DNA from: Akebia trifoliata
Lineage: Eukaryota; Streptophyta; Magnoliopsida; Ranunculales; Lardizabalaceae
Direction: 5' to 3'
Assembly: GCA_017979445.1 (NCBI GenBank)
Contig: CM030719.1
Location: 26,527,996 to 26,591,995, forward strand
DNA length: 64,000 nucleotides
Positions 34,368-45,149 of the stretch are shown piece after piece (position 1 is the first letter of the stretch; each line of letters opens with the position of its first letter). Both the position numbers and the translations under genes were made by a program. The notes under the pieces were generated by a model. It was given only the letters and a program-made list of their open reading frames with translations, did not search any database and had not been told where the DNA came from.

Positions 34368-35498
34368 CAATAAAAGTTTACAACAATTTTCAATCACCTT
34401 ATCCAACCATTATATGTATCCTTGATCTGGCTAGACGTCAACCACCCTTTTCCATGGTTTTCCAAGAGTGCTCTAGGTTTTAGACCCAAGGACCTACTCC
34501 CACCTTGCTCCAGGACACTAGTTTCTCATAATCACATGTAGTAACGCCACACATTCATCTCAGACTCATGCAATAGTCAATCCCTTATCATGGCATCAAT
34601 TGTCCATCATTTGACGTTTAAGAAGATAATAATTATATCAGATATCACTATTATCACTTTGAAACAATAATCGTATCCATTTTTATATTTCCTATCAATT
34701 TGCGCATTATTAATTTATTTTTGTCTTAAATAATCATAATAAAAAGTGTCATAATCTACTCAATCACATCACCAACTCTCTTACTTTTATTACATTAATT
34801 CATTTACATTAGTGCTATTCATTTTTCTCCTATTATTAATAAATTATGTGGGACAAAAATTATAACCTACCGTAATTTCTACATTGGTTCCATTAATTAG
34901 GTCTTATTTCTCCTGATGCCACCAATATCAATTCTTAATTATCTTCTCTAGGAATCAAAAGTTGAACAAAAAGATAGAGAAATGAGAGATACAAATCATG
35001 GCGAGGGAGATGAGAAATGAGAGAAAATTGTGAAGAGAATAGATGGATTGTATGTTTCTCCTTTAGATGAGCTGCTTTTAATCAGAACAAAAGGAAAAAA
35101 AAAAAAAAAACAAATTAAGATTACCATGTGTCCTTCTCTAAGCTTCTCCCACTTAATTTTTAATTTAAATTTTTTAAGATTCCACCACTCTTGCTCCTAG
35201 AAGAGGGAAACTATTTAAAATAAATAAAGACTTTTTAAAAAGATATCAAAACTTACCTAAAAAGATTAAAGCAACTAGACAAATTTGAATTTTAAAGAAT
35301 AATCATAAAAGGAAAGAGAAGTGACTTTAATTTCTTTCCATCTATAATCTTCTCCCACCTTCTAAAATTTTCTTTTAGTAGTTATTAAATGACCTTAGGT
35401 CCTATATTAAAACATTGAGATAACCTTAATTACAAATACTCCATGCTAATAAATATTCTTATGATTAAATTTAAAACCCTGCATATTATTAGTTATTC
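34368..35498. repeat. 1.1-kb dispersed repeat, copy 1 (F-box upstream type)
   Basis: The sequence from CAACAATTTTCAATCACCTT to TTAGTTATTCTATT is repeated with substitutions at 39855-40957, directly upstream of F-box unit D. The first 380 bases recur again at 61575-61943. Shared words include TATCCTTGATCTGGCTA, CAATAGTCAATCCCTTATCA and ATTAAATGACCTT. Here it has no F-box gene attached, so it is either a copied promoter segment or an independent repeat. Confidence 0.8.
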
Positions 35499-35781
35499 TA
35501 TTAGGGAAAATTAAAAAATAACCTAAATTAAATATTATTTTTAAGAAAAGATAGGATTTTTTCAAAATTACAAAAACAAACCTTGAGCCACTATTGAGAG
35601 CCATTTTTTTTGGCAAATTTCCAATGATTTGAAATACTTCTTTTCTCATTTGATTCTTGCGAACCAGAACAGGTGTTCAACTGCGTTTTTTCCGGTTCCA
35701 CTTATTTTGAAAGCAGAACTGAAAAAATATAATGGTTACGGTTTTTTCCGGTTCCAATCAACTATTTACCAATAGAATAGT

Positions 35782-36040
35782 GGTGCAGAAACCACACTGT
35801 ACATAGCAAATATACAAATAAGCTTGTAGAACACACACACACACACTTAAGGAACTCACGAGGCATAGTGACCAAGACGAAATGCAGCTAACCTCTTATA
35901 ATACCATAGAGGAGGTGCAAAAATCACAATGTACATACCAAATTTGCAAATAAGCTTGTAGAAGACACATGCACATAAGGAACTCATGAGGCATAGTGAC
36001 AAAGGAGAAATGCATCTAACCTGTTATAATACCATAGACC
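35782..36040. repeat. Tandem duplication with 132-base period
   Basis: Copy 1 (35782-35913) and copy 2 (35914-36040) both run GGTGCARAAAYCACA.TGTACATA ... AATAAGCTTGTAGAA ... AAGGAACTCA.GAGGCATAGTG ... CTTATAATACCATAGA-like. An open frame of 87 codons (35986-36249, +) overlaps copy 2 but has no recognisable domain. Confidence 0.8.
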
Positions 36041-36249
36041 TTGGTTCAATTGCCCATGATTTCGCCATGCACTCAACCAACATCGAAGCTAATGAAAATC
36101 ATCGCATTCAACATGATGCATTGGGTGGTTGGATCATCCTACATGACATCCACATGGGCCAAGTGGGAGTACAAATTGGAAGTCATAAATATAATAAAAT
36201 AGGAGGGTTGTCAAGTGATCTAAACAAGTTAACTGAGGGCATTGAATGA

Positions 36250-37777
36250 TAAATTAAGAATCAAGCGATCTTTTTGTCTATATGAGAATTAGCAATACTA
36301 TCCTACCCAAGTATCCAATGTATTTGTTCTTAGAAAATACACTGAAACATCTATCTTTGGATGAAGTAGGAAAAGGAACAAGTGAATTGTGACAGTAATA
36401 ACTTTGAATAGTTATAAAAGATGGAATTTCGTGTACCCTCTTTGACTCCTCATCCACCCCGCCCTCCTACCCCTACAAACACATTTGGAGAAAAAACACC
36501 TGGAACTACACTATAGCAAAACTAATTTTTGATATTAAACCAAGTGCATTTGTTTATAAGGGATATATTCCATCGTAGAGCACTTCATCTTGGTGGGTAA
36601 AAGCCACTAAGCCATATCAACAATTGATCTCCATCTACACAAGTCTTCTATATAAACTTTTTCATGTAAAACTATGCAAATTATTTGACAAACCTTTCTC
36701 CAAAAGTAGTTCCAATAATTCTGATGATACCCTAAACATTGAATTTCCCACTAAAATGAAGGTACCGACAAAATTGCAGACAAATTACATGAAACACATA
36801 ACTATGCTACAAAATCTAATCTAAACTCTTTACAATAAATTTTCTACTGATAAAAAAAAAAATCCCTAGAAACCAATGATAAAAATATTAATTCGAGATT
36901 GAAACACACACACATGCACACACACACACACACACAAACAACAAGAGAGAGAGAGAAATTTAACTTATCCTTTCAAAATATATAATGAAACAAAATTTAT
37001 GTTAAAGTTGGAAAAAATGGCAAATTCTCGGGTTCAAATTGAACAAAATCAAAAATTAATTGAAAAAAATAGGATTTTGTTTAGGTTCTTATTGGTTTGC
37101 CTTCCTTCGAACTTCTATTTGACTCCAACAACTGTCTAAGTTGAATGTGATGAAACCGAAACAAAGAAGAGGAGTTTGAGAGAAAAAAATCAATATATGA
37201 CTTCTGAAATCAAGATGAAGAATAAGGTTTGCTTTCATTTTCTCAAAATCAAGAATATTGAAGATGAAAGAAGATATAATACATCAATTTTACAGATTTG
37301 CAAAAGAGTCCATAAAGTTCTAAGCCAAATCACAAAAGAAACACTGATTTAGAGGGAATTAGAGAGAAAAAAATGAACCAATGAAGGTTTCTAATTCTAA
37401 AAGGAAAACTTACTGTATATGAGATTCGATCTGTAGGAAAGTTGAGACTCAGCTGATCTGCAAGTAGAATAGGTAGGGTTTGAAATCCGATTGAGAACAC
37501 TTTGAATAGGTCAAAATAGAGTTGGGGTTTCAAGCGAGAGGAGAAAAAGGAGAGGAATTGTAGAAATCAACACATCGTTGTCGAGCTTTCGTTCCAATCA
37601 ACAATTTTGTTCTCCCTGTCAAAACATGAGACTTAAATCTCTCCTCTTGAAGTTTTTCATGTACAAAGCCTTTTTAGAAATAGTTTTTAAAATTAAAATG
37701 GCTAAAAATCGTATTTAGTCAGAAACGGCTAATTACCGTTTTAGTTTGTCCTTTCTAAATTATAATTTTCTTGTAGT
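36250..37777. other. AT-rich stretch without a clear gene
   Basis: CA and GA microsatellites lie at 36905-36955. On the - strand 37330-37620 looks like a 5' leader with a small open frame and a donor-like GTAAGTTTTCC at about 37411-37401. No further exon is recognised. Confidence 0.35.
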
Positions 37778-37782
37778 GTTGA

Positions 37783-38480
37783 CTTTGTAAAGTATAATGA
37801 AAATTTGGCCAATCCTCTAATAAAAGGATTATCTAGAGAGTTAGTTGCATTGACTTCAACGGGAATTGGCCTAAAGCTTATCGATTAAAAATTCCTTCAA
37901 TGAAAATCCAACCTAATTGATTGGAGATCACAAAATCTATTTTCAATGGAAAAATTAGTTGAATATGATTTAAATAAAACACTAATGGAATATATTGATC
38001 CAAGTCGATTCCTATATAGTGTTTGGTGTTACCTATAAAGAAGAAAGGTCGAAGTATAATTTTTTAATATTGCTTATACTTATAAAAGTGAAGTATAATA
38101 GGGTACTTCTTATAGGCATACCTAAATGAGTGTATAATTGGGTTGATTATGTGAGAGTTTAGGTTAAGTTCTCTAAAATGCTCATGATACCAGGTTTTGT
38201 TCAAGGCCAAAATGAACACCATCGATAGAATTTGATAATTGATTGAGTAACTTGTATGTATAATCTATTGTTTTAGTTTGCACTAAAGATTGGTAATTCA
38301 AGGCTTAAAGTCCACTGACCGACTAATAAATTTGATGGACTTATACTAGGTAAGGTTTAAGTCCAAAAGACACCTATACTGAAACATGGTTGTTTAAAAA
38401 GTGTTTTTTATATATATATATTCATGTAGGAGATTGTTGGAATTTAGAAGGTTGAATTTGAAAATCCTTTAATATTAATT
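37783..38480 (+). mobile_element. Ty1/copia remnant: RNase H end, polypurine tract and LTR start
   Basis: The frame from 37783 encodes FVKYNENLANPLIKGLSREL and VALTSTGIGLKLID before a stop, the conserved C-terminal end of copia polyproteins (usually DPLTKGLSRE...). About 540 bases on, GTAGGAGAT is followed by TGTTGGAATTTAG (38435), a usual polypurine tract and 3'-LTR start. The rest of the polyprotein is absent. The LTR runs on past 38480, but its end was not found because LINE sequence follows. Confidence 0.65.
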
Positions 38481-38889
38481 GGGTTTAAACCATAAGGTAA
38501 ACCAATCCCAACTTTTTTGCTTTATGTTTTATGCTTTAGTTGTTAGTATTGATTTTACCTTGTGTAATTTTAATCCTACATTGACTAGGAGAAGAGTTGA
38601 TTTGCAATTCTTAAATAGTTGTACTTCTAATAGCTGTAAAGCTGATAGAAGTAATGGGCAGGCTCATATGTGCACACGGGAGTCCAAGAGGAAAACTGAA
38701 GGTACCAATTAGGATTTGGATGCCCCGGTCTGAAAATCTTAATGCATGTGCACGCATACAACGTGTGCACATGGGGGGTGCAAAATCTCGGATTTATACC
38801 TCATTTGGGTGCGAGCGAATCGGTCTAAAACTATGGATTACCAAGAACTTAGCCATTTTTAGGCTAAAAATTGGTCTATGAAAGATGTT

Positions 38890-39495
38890 ATTTCCAAGAT
38901 AAATCGTTAGTTAAATGATTTAGAATCAATGCACAACCATCTGACAACTAGTCCTATATGCATCAACCCTGTTTATTGGATTAAGCCTCCAATTCAATGG
39001 TTGAAACTTAATGTTGATGGCTCTAGCCTTGGAAATCTAGGTGATGCAATCAAGGCGGGATGCCTCTATTTGGGGTGTCGGTCTAACAATTTTGCAGAAT
39101 TTTAAAGCCTTCTTCTCGGTCTTCAAATGCTTTTTCAATGGAATCTTAAAATTCAGATTGAATGTGATTCTTCTTGTTGATTATGGCGATGAGAAGTGGG
39201 TGTTGTTTGCGGGACTTTGAGCCGTTGAAAGCTAAATGTTTGTTTCTACTTTGCCAAATCGAATGGGGCATAAGACATGTTTATCAAGAGGCTAATAATT
39301 CAACAGACACATTCGCTTCTTATGCACAAAATCCTCTTCCACATTTAATTCTATAAATGAACTTCCTTTGATGGTTAAAATGGTGTTTGTTGGAGAATTC
39401 TTGCGTCTCCCAAACACCAGAAAATTGTAATTTCTTTCTTCCTTTTATTTACATATTTCCTTGCTTGCTTAGCAAAAAAAAAAAAAAAAAAAAAA
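38890..39495 (+). mobile_element. LINE 3' fragment A (RNase H) with A-tail
   Basis: A decayed RNase H region is visible (WIKPPIQWLKLNVDGSSLGN with the first catalytic Asp; IRHVYQEANNSTDTFASYAQ near the end), with several stops and frameshifts. The 3' end CTTGCTTGCTTAGC precedes a run of 22 A (39474-39495). Confidence 0.75.
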
Positions 39496-39838
39496 CTCTC
39501 TAAATGGAGCAAATAATTCATGGACTCTTGAACTAATGGTTCATAAAATTAAAGTTCGTTTGAAGGACTTTAGAGTTGAATTACAACATGTTTGGAGAGA
39601 AGGTAATATGGTAGCAGATGGCCTGGCTACAATGGCGATCCACACTCAAGCTTCTAAGATGTTTGAAAGTGTTGATTCCCTGCTGCTTCTTGTTAAAAAA
39701 TCCTTAGAAGGATATAGGCTTTCTTTGCCTTATCTCAAAATTGTAAACTTTTAAGGGGAGTCCCCTTGTACACTAATTTTTCTTTTCTCTAATTCAATCA
39801 TTTGCTTACTCAGCAAAAAAAAGAAAAAAACCTATCTA
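39496..39838 (+). mobile_element. LINE 3' fragment B (RNase H end)
   Basis: Directly after the A-tail of fragment A, a second RNase H end is encoded (VRLKDFRVELQHVWREGNMV, ADGLATMA, then a tail ending YLKIVNF at 39754). It ends TTGCTTACTCAGC and an A-rich run. Either fragment A inserted into an older LINE or two fragments lie side by side. Confidence 0.7.
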
Positions 39839-39854
39839 ATTTTGAAATGCGATA

Positions 39855-40957
39855 AATTTTACCACAATTTTCAATCACCTTATCCAACCATTATCTGTAT
39901 CCTTGATCTGGCTAAACCTCAACCACCCCATTCCATGGTTTTCCCAGAGGGCTATAGATTTTACACCCAAGGACCAATACCCACCTTGCTCCATGACATT
40001 AGTTTCTCGTAATCATATGTAGTAGTGCCACACGTTCATCTCATACTCATGCAATAGTCAATCCCTTATCATGGTATCAATTGTCGATCACTTGATGTTT
40101 AATAAAATAATAATTATATCATATATCACTATTACATGAACAATAATTGTATCCATTTTTATATTTCCTATAAATTTGTGCATTATTTATTTATTTACTT
40201 ATTTGTGTCTTATACTAAACAATCATAATTAAAAGTGTCATAATCTACTCAATTACATCACCTACTCTCTTACTTTTATTATGTTAATTCATTTACGTTG
40301 AGGCTACAATTTCGTCTCCTATTATTAATAAGTCATATGAGAAAAAAATTATAACCTACCAAAATTTGTAAACTGATTCCCTTTAGGTCTCATTTCTCCC
40401 AATGCATCCAAATCAATTCTTAATTATCTTCTAGCAATCAAAAGTTGAATGAAAACAGTGAGAAATGAAAGGTATGATGAGGGAGATGAGAAATGAGAGA
40501 AAATTGTGAATAGAATAGATAGATTGGATGATTCTCCTTTAGACGAGCTTCCATTAATTAAAAAAATGAACAAAAAATCTAAGATTTCCATGTATCCTTC
40601 TCTAAGCTTCTCTTAATTTTCAATTTTTTTTAAGGTTCCCCCACTCTTGTTCATAGAAAAGGAAACTATTTAAAATAGATCAAGATATTTTAAAAGAAAT
40701 CAAAACTTACCTAAAAATATCAACACAACTAGATAAATTTGAATTTTAAAAAAGAATCACAAAAGGAAAGAGAAGATTTTAATTTTTTTTTCCAACTATA
40801 GCACTCTCCTACCTTTTAAAATTTTCTTTTGGTCATTATTAAATGACCTTTAGTTCCTATATTAAAACCATTGAGATACCCTTAATTACAAATACGTCAT
40901 TCTCATAAATTGTCTTATTATTGAATTTAAAAACCTTACAATTTATTAGTTATTCTA
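39855..40957. repeat. 1.1-kb dispersed repeat, copy 2, upstream of unit D
   Basis: This is the counterpart of 34368-35498 (CAATTTTCAATCACCTTATC ... TTATTAGTTATTCTATT). It ends about 160 bases before the start codon of pseudogene D, so it probably includes the ancestral promoter of this F-box branch. Confidence 0.8.
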
Positions 40958-41118
40958 TTTTTCTTAAATACACGTATACCAATGGAAATGGTGAAATATG
41001 ATTGGACAATCACAATATGCTAGGCGAAATTATCGAGGTTGAGTGCCACCCATTTAGTGATTCGTTTGTTCTTATTTCCACCACCAACACCCCGCTCCCC
41101 ACCACAACAAACACAAAA

Positions 41119-42235
41119 ATGGAAAAAGCCCTAACCCTAATTACCAATCCAGTGAGGACGATGGAAGACTTCTCACCTGAAGTGATCCAGGAAATCCTAT
41201 CAAGGCTACCCATCAAGTATCTACTGGGAAGCAGGTGTGTATGCCAACCATGGCGAAATTTAACAAAAGAACCTCAATTTGCTTACATGCACCTCACTCA
41301 AGCTTCTTTAAACCAAAACCCTGGTCTCATCTTTCAAACCAGGAAAAACAAATTGTATGTTATACCAGACTTTGAGACTTGTGATGCAGTCATCAAACTA
41401 AGTAATCTACCATTTAAATCTTGGCTACCCATATTCAATTTAATGGGTTCTTGTAATGGATTTATATGTGTAGCAGATAGTTCTTATACTTATCGAAGCA
41501 TATTCATATGTAACCCTATGTCAAGAGAGTGCATTAAGCTACCAGAGAATGGTACCTTTGGCAAGGTTAATGGTGCTTTAATTGGGTTTGGTTTCGATCA
41601 TGTCAAGAAACAGTACAAGGTGGTAAGAATGAGATCTATTGCCAATAATGGACCGTTGGAGGTTGAGATTCATACCCTTGGCACTGATTCTTGGAGAACT
41701 ATCTGTGTTCTGCCGAATAATGCTAAGTATCTAAAATATTCTGGTGTTTTAGCAAAGGAAAATTTACAGGGATTTTGATAATGCATTAGAAGTTAACTCT
41801 ATAATCTCTTTGAATTTGAGAGATGAAAAGCTTCAGTTGATTCAGCCGCCTCCATCTGTTGTCGGCAAGAAACAATATAGTATTCATTTGGAGTCATTTG
41901 GAGGGTATCTTTATGTGGTTGATAGAAGTTTTAGGGAACATGTTGAAGTATGGGTTATGAGGGATTATGGCATGAGAGAGTCTTGGACCAAAGAGTTCAG
42001 TATTCAAATGCCTTTCAGGCGTAATTCAATGTTGAGAATGGAACAAATCCTGGGCATACAAAAGGATGGAAAAGTTCTAATGAAGTGTATTAATAGGGTA
42101 TTGTTGTTCTTATATGACCCTCAGAGCGAAAGGTTTAAGGAACTCAGAATACGTGGGGTTCCAAGGGTTTTCAATGCTGTTCCTCATGTCACAAGTCTTT
42201 TTTCACTCAAGGATGCTATTGTACCAGAAAGGTGA
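41119..42235 (+). pseudogene. F-box gene with 5-bp deletion (unit D)
   Basis: The start at 41119 matches units E and F. The F-box (MEDFSPEVIQEILSRLP, GSRCVCQPWRNL) and the first half of the F-box-associated domain are intact to about 41765. Compared with unit E (58141 onward), five bases are missing where E encodes LHWWDF. This shifts the frame and produces the tandem stops TGA TAA at 41776-41781. The rest of the domain (RDEKLQLIQPPPSVVGK, VEVWVMRDYG, ESWTKEF, LGIQKDGKVL) stays open in the new frame to the TGA at 42233-42235. One recent lesion in an otherwise sound gene points to recent inactivation, or to a sequencing error if reads disagree. Confidence 0.9.
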
Positions 42236-42780
42236 TGATGGGAAGATGACAATGGAAAGAAAAAGTTTGGGAAAGATTGTATAAGTTAAATTAAATTCAT
42301 GTTGTTTTAAACATATTGGAGCATTTTTTAATAATTTTACTGTAATTTTCTTTGTTTTTGCTAGTAAAACATTATGAAAAATTTTAGAAACAGAAAAAGA
42401 GGTAATAAAAACTCAAAAAGTATGTAAGGGATGAAACCCTTATGCCATGTAACTTAGATATCTGGTAACCCCGTTAATAAATGGCGGTAATTCCTCAAAC
42501 GTGCGAAAACAACGAGATAATCTATTACCCCTGCAATTCAAGCTAAAGCGTCTGCAACGGAGTGCCCTACTCTAAAGACAAGACAAACATTCCAGGAAAC
42601 TCCTTTTAGGAGATCAGAACATTAGTTGAACCATTCATTGATTTAAATTCCAAGGATATATCTAACCCCTTTCAGAGCTCTAGCTAAATGAGAGAAACTG
42701 ATTCTATAACAAAATAATGAATAACCAGTACATTGCTATTTAATTTGTATGTATAGCTATCTCATACATAGCTGTCAATG
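42236..42780 (+). other. 3' flank of unit D
   Basis: No gene is seen. 42400-42600 (GAGGTAATAAAA, GTATGTAAGGGATGAAACCC, TCTGCAACGGAG) is the counterpart of 58810-58990 behind unit E. It is cut at about 42780 by the truncated LTR; the flank seems to resume at 54772. Confidence 0.6.
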
Positions 42781-42862
42781 AATATGGATCGGTCCACGGA
42801 TCAGAGATATGGGTAAAGGGTCAGATTACGGATTTCGGAAGGTGTTAAGCACTGAACCCGCC

Positions 42863-43760
42863 TAGGGCTGTCAACGGATACATATCCAATCGGATAGTGC
42901 TGTATCCGAATTCGAATCCGAAAAAAAATATTGATATCCGAATTCGAATTCGAATCCGAATCCGATCGGATATCTTTAACCAGTATTCGAATTCGAATTC
43001 GAATTCGAAAAATATATCGGATATCCGATAATATCCGATTCGATAAAAATCCTAATTCGATGTAAAAAAATCGATTTTCCTAATTTTTTCAAGTTCATAA
43101 GTTTTAATCTTCAACGTATTTCAGACTTAAAATCAAATAAGCTTTGATTTCTGAAAAAAAAAATTGTTTTAAAATCAAATAAACTTTGATTTTTGAAAAA
43201 AAATTTATGAAAATTTTGAATAATACATAGGGTTTTACTGAGACTGAGAGAGAGAGAGAGAGATGAAGAAACTGCTTGATGCTCGCCGACCGGAGACGAT
43301 GGCGGTTATGCCGTTACGGAGCTCGCACGATTGAAAAAAAGTGGGGTTTAGATTTACTGTGAGAGAGAGAGAGAGAGAGGAAATACCTATCTCGATCTTC
43401 GCCGGCCGGAGAAGAGGGTGACTGGAAGCTTACACAGTGGAAACCCACGGTTGCTAGAAACGTTCTGGTTTACGGATGAGAGATTAGAGAAGATAAATAT
43501 TCCAGTTCCATTTCGTTGTGAAACTCGAATACACGAGAGCATATATGTATATAAATAATTTTTGTTGCGTAACATGAATATCGGAGCGGATATTATCGAA
43601 TCGGATATCGTAATATCCGAATTCGTATCCGAAATTTATTCGAATGTTAAAATAACATCCGAATCCGATATCCGATATCCAAAATTTTCGGATAATATCC
43701 GATTTTTCGAATTCGAATTCGAATTCGAATTCGGATTTCGGCTATCCATTGACACCCCTA
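42863..43760. mobile_element. Non-autonomous hAT element with GAATTC-rich subterminal repeats
   Basis: The ends are inverted repeats: TAGGGCTGTCAACGGATA at the left and TATCCATTGACACCCCTA at the right (16 of 18 positions pair). AACCCGCC flanks both sides (42855-42862 and 43761-43768), the 8-bp target duplication that marks hAT elements. The sister LTR (23975-28009) lacks the element at this site. Both subterminal regions carry arrays of ATCCGAATTCGAATTCG-type repeats. The middle contains GA microsatellites and GC-richer pieces (GCCGACCGGAGACGATGG, CGCCGGCCGGAGAAGAGG). No transposase is encoded. Confidence 0.92.
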
Positions 43761-45149
43761 AACCCGCCCGATCAACATGATCAGTCTCTACTATGATCCA
43801 AAACTGAACTTATGGTCAATAGGAAAGACTACGGTCAAGACTATGGTCCAATCATCATCATCATCAATTTATGTTGGATTTGTCAAAAAAATCTTATGAC
43901 TAAAATTATCCCAATTATTACATGATTTCTCGAATTCCGCCCAAAAAGGAAAAATTTGCGAAAAAGCCTTAAACATGTCTCATGATCCAAAATCAATTAG
44001 CCATACATATGTGCAAACACTCTCCAAATCAACAACCATGGGAATTTGTGAAAATCTTCCAAATTAGAAAATTAGGAATATAAAATTTCTAAATTGGGAA
44101 TTTGCAAAGTTTCTAAATTAGAAAATTATAAATATGATGGACTCCCAAATTAGAAATTTATAGAAAATAATTTTATAAAATAGAAAATCACCCATAGAAA
44201 CTTTTAAAAGTGCATGTAACTTCCATATTTCCAAGCAAGTCCTCAAAACACGCACCCATAAATCGATTGGCACATTAGTTCAAATCCATTCTTTAGCTAT
44301 TTATGAACTCAAGACGTCTTGAATGATAAAAAAAAGAACAATCAAATTTACGTCCGCATTCGCATCAAAATCAGCGAGTCCATTCACTTATTTTATCAAG
44401 GAAATTTGATTTTTTTTTAATCTCCCAATACTCCAAAATCGATGAATTAATTTTGAAACAAATAATTTGATAAATCCGTAGCACCAAAAGTCAATGAGTC
44501 AACTCACCAATCTTGTATATAAAATAATTTGATTTGGATAGTCCATCAATACCCAAAATCAGTGAGTCGATCCACTAAGGTTTTGGAAAATGAAGATTTC
44601 TTTTAGTGCCACGTGCACAAAAAAACAGTGAGTTAATCCACAAGAATAAATGTCATAAAACATGATTTTCATCCCCATAGATTCATAGAATTAACGAATC
44701 CTACAAGAAATCAGTTCTCAATTCTCCTTGTAAAATCAACCAATCAACCCATATGCACCCTCATATAAAAGTTACCCTGGCCCTCTCCACATGCACAATA
44801 ATTAAGGGATCACCCATTAGACTTTCATGGGATAAAATTTACTTTAATCCACCCAACACTTCCTCTCAAGTCCATGGGTCAGCCCACTTATCTTAAAAGA
44901 AAATCCTTTTTGACAATCATTAATCTAAGGTGTCCGAAGTAAAAGGATAAAAATAAAACTCAATGATTCAAGTGGAGAGTTTGACCAAAGTAGGTCACAT
45001 CCACGTGAGAACATTAAATTGCCAATGCTCTAGGAATGAATAATCACAACACCAGATTCACTTATATCTCTCTTTAAAATCAAAATTAAATTAACCATCA
45101 TGCATGGATGAGTTATCTTGAATTAGAGATAGGAGGTGAATTGATTAAT

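Larger units (their letters stand above)
32604..37778. mobile_element. Possible non-autonomous CACTA-like element
   Basis: The right end reads TTTTCTTGTAGTG, the reverse complement of CACTACAAGAAAA, the classic end of plant CACTA transposons. The left candidate end reads ACTACAAGAAACACC. TTG occurs directly outside both ends (32601-32603 and 37779-37781), as expected for a 3-bp target duplication, although the first C of the left end is missing. Only 11 bases of the ends match. There is no transposase. The interior holds 5'-exon-like sequences on the - strand (about 33880-34130 and 37330-37620) and an F-box-flank repeat. The right end is more secure than the left. Confidence 0.4.

Noticed and set aside
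42895..43740. Regular GAATTC-type repeats considered as a CRISPR-like or satellite array
   Set aside because: There are no unique spacers of constant length, and the repeats lie inside an element with hAT ends and an 8-bp target duplication.
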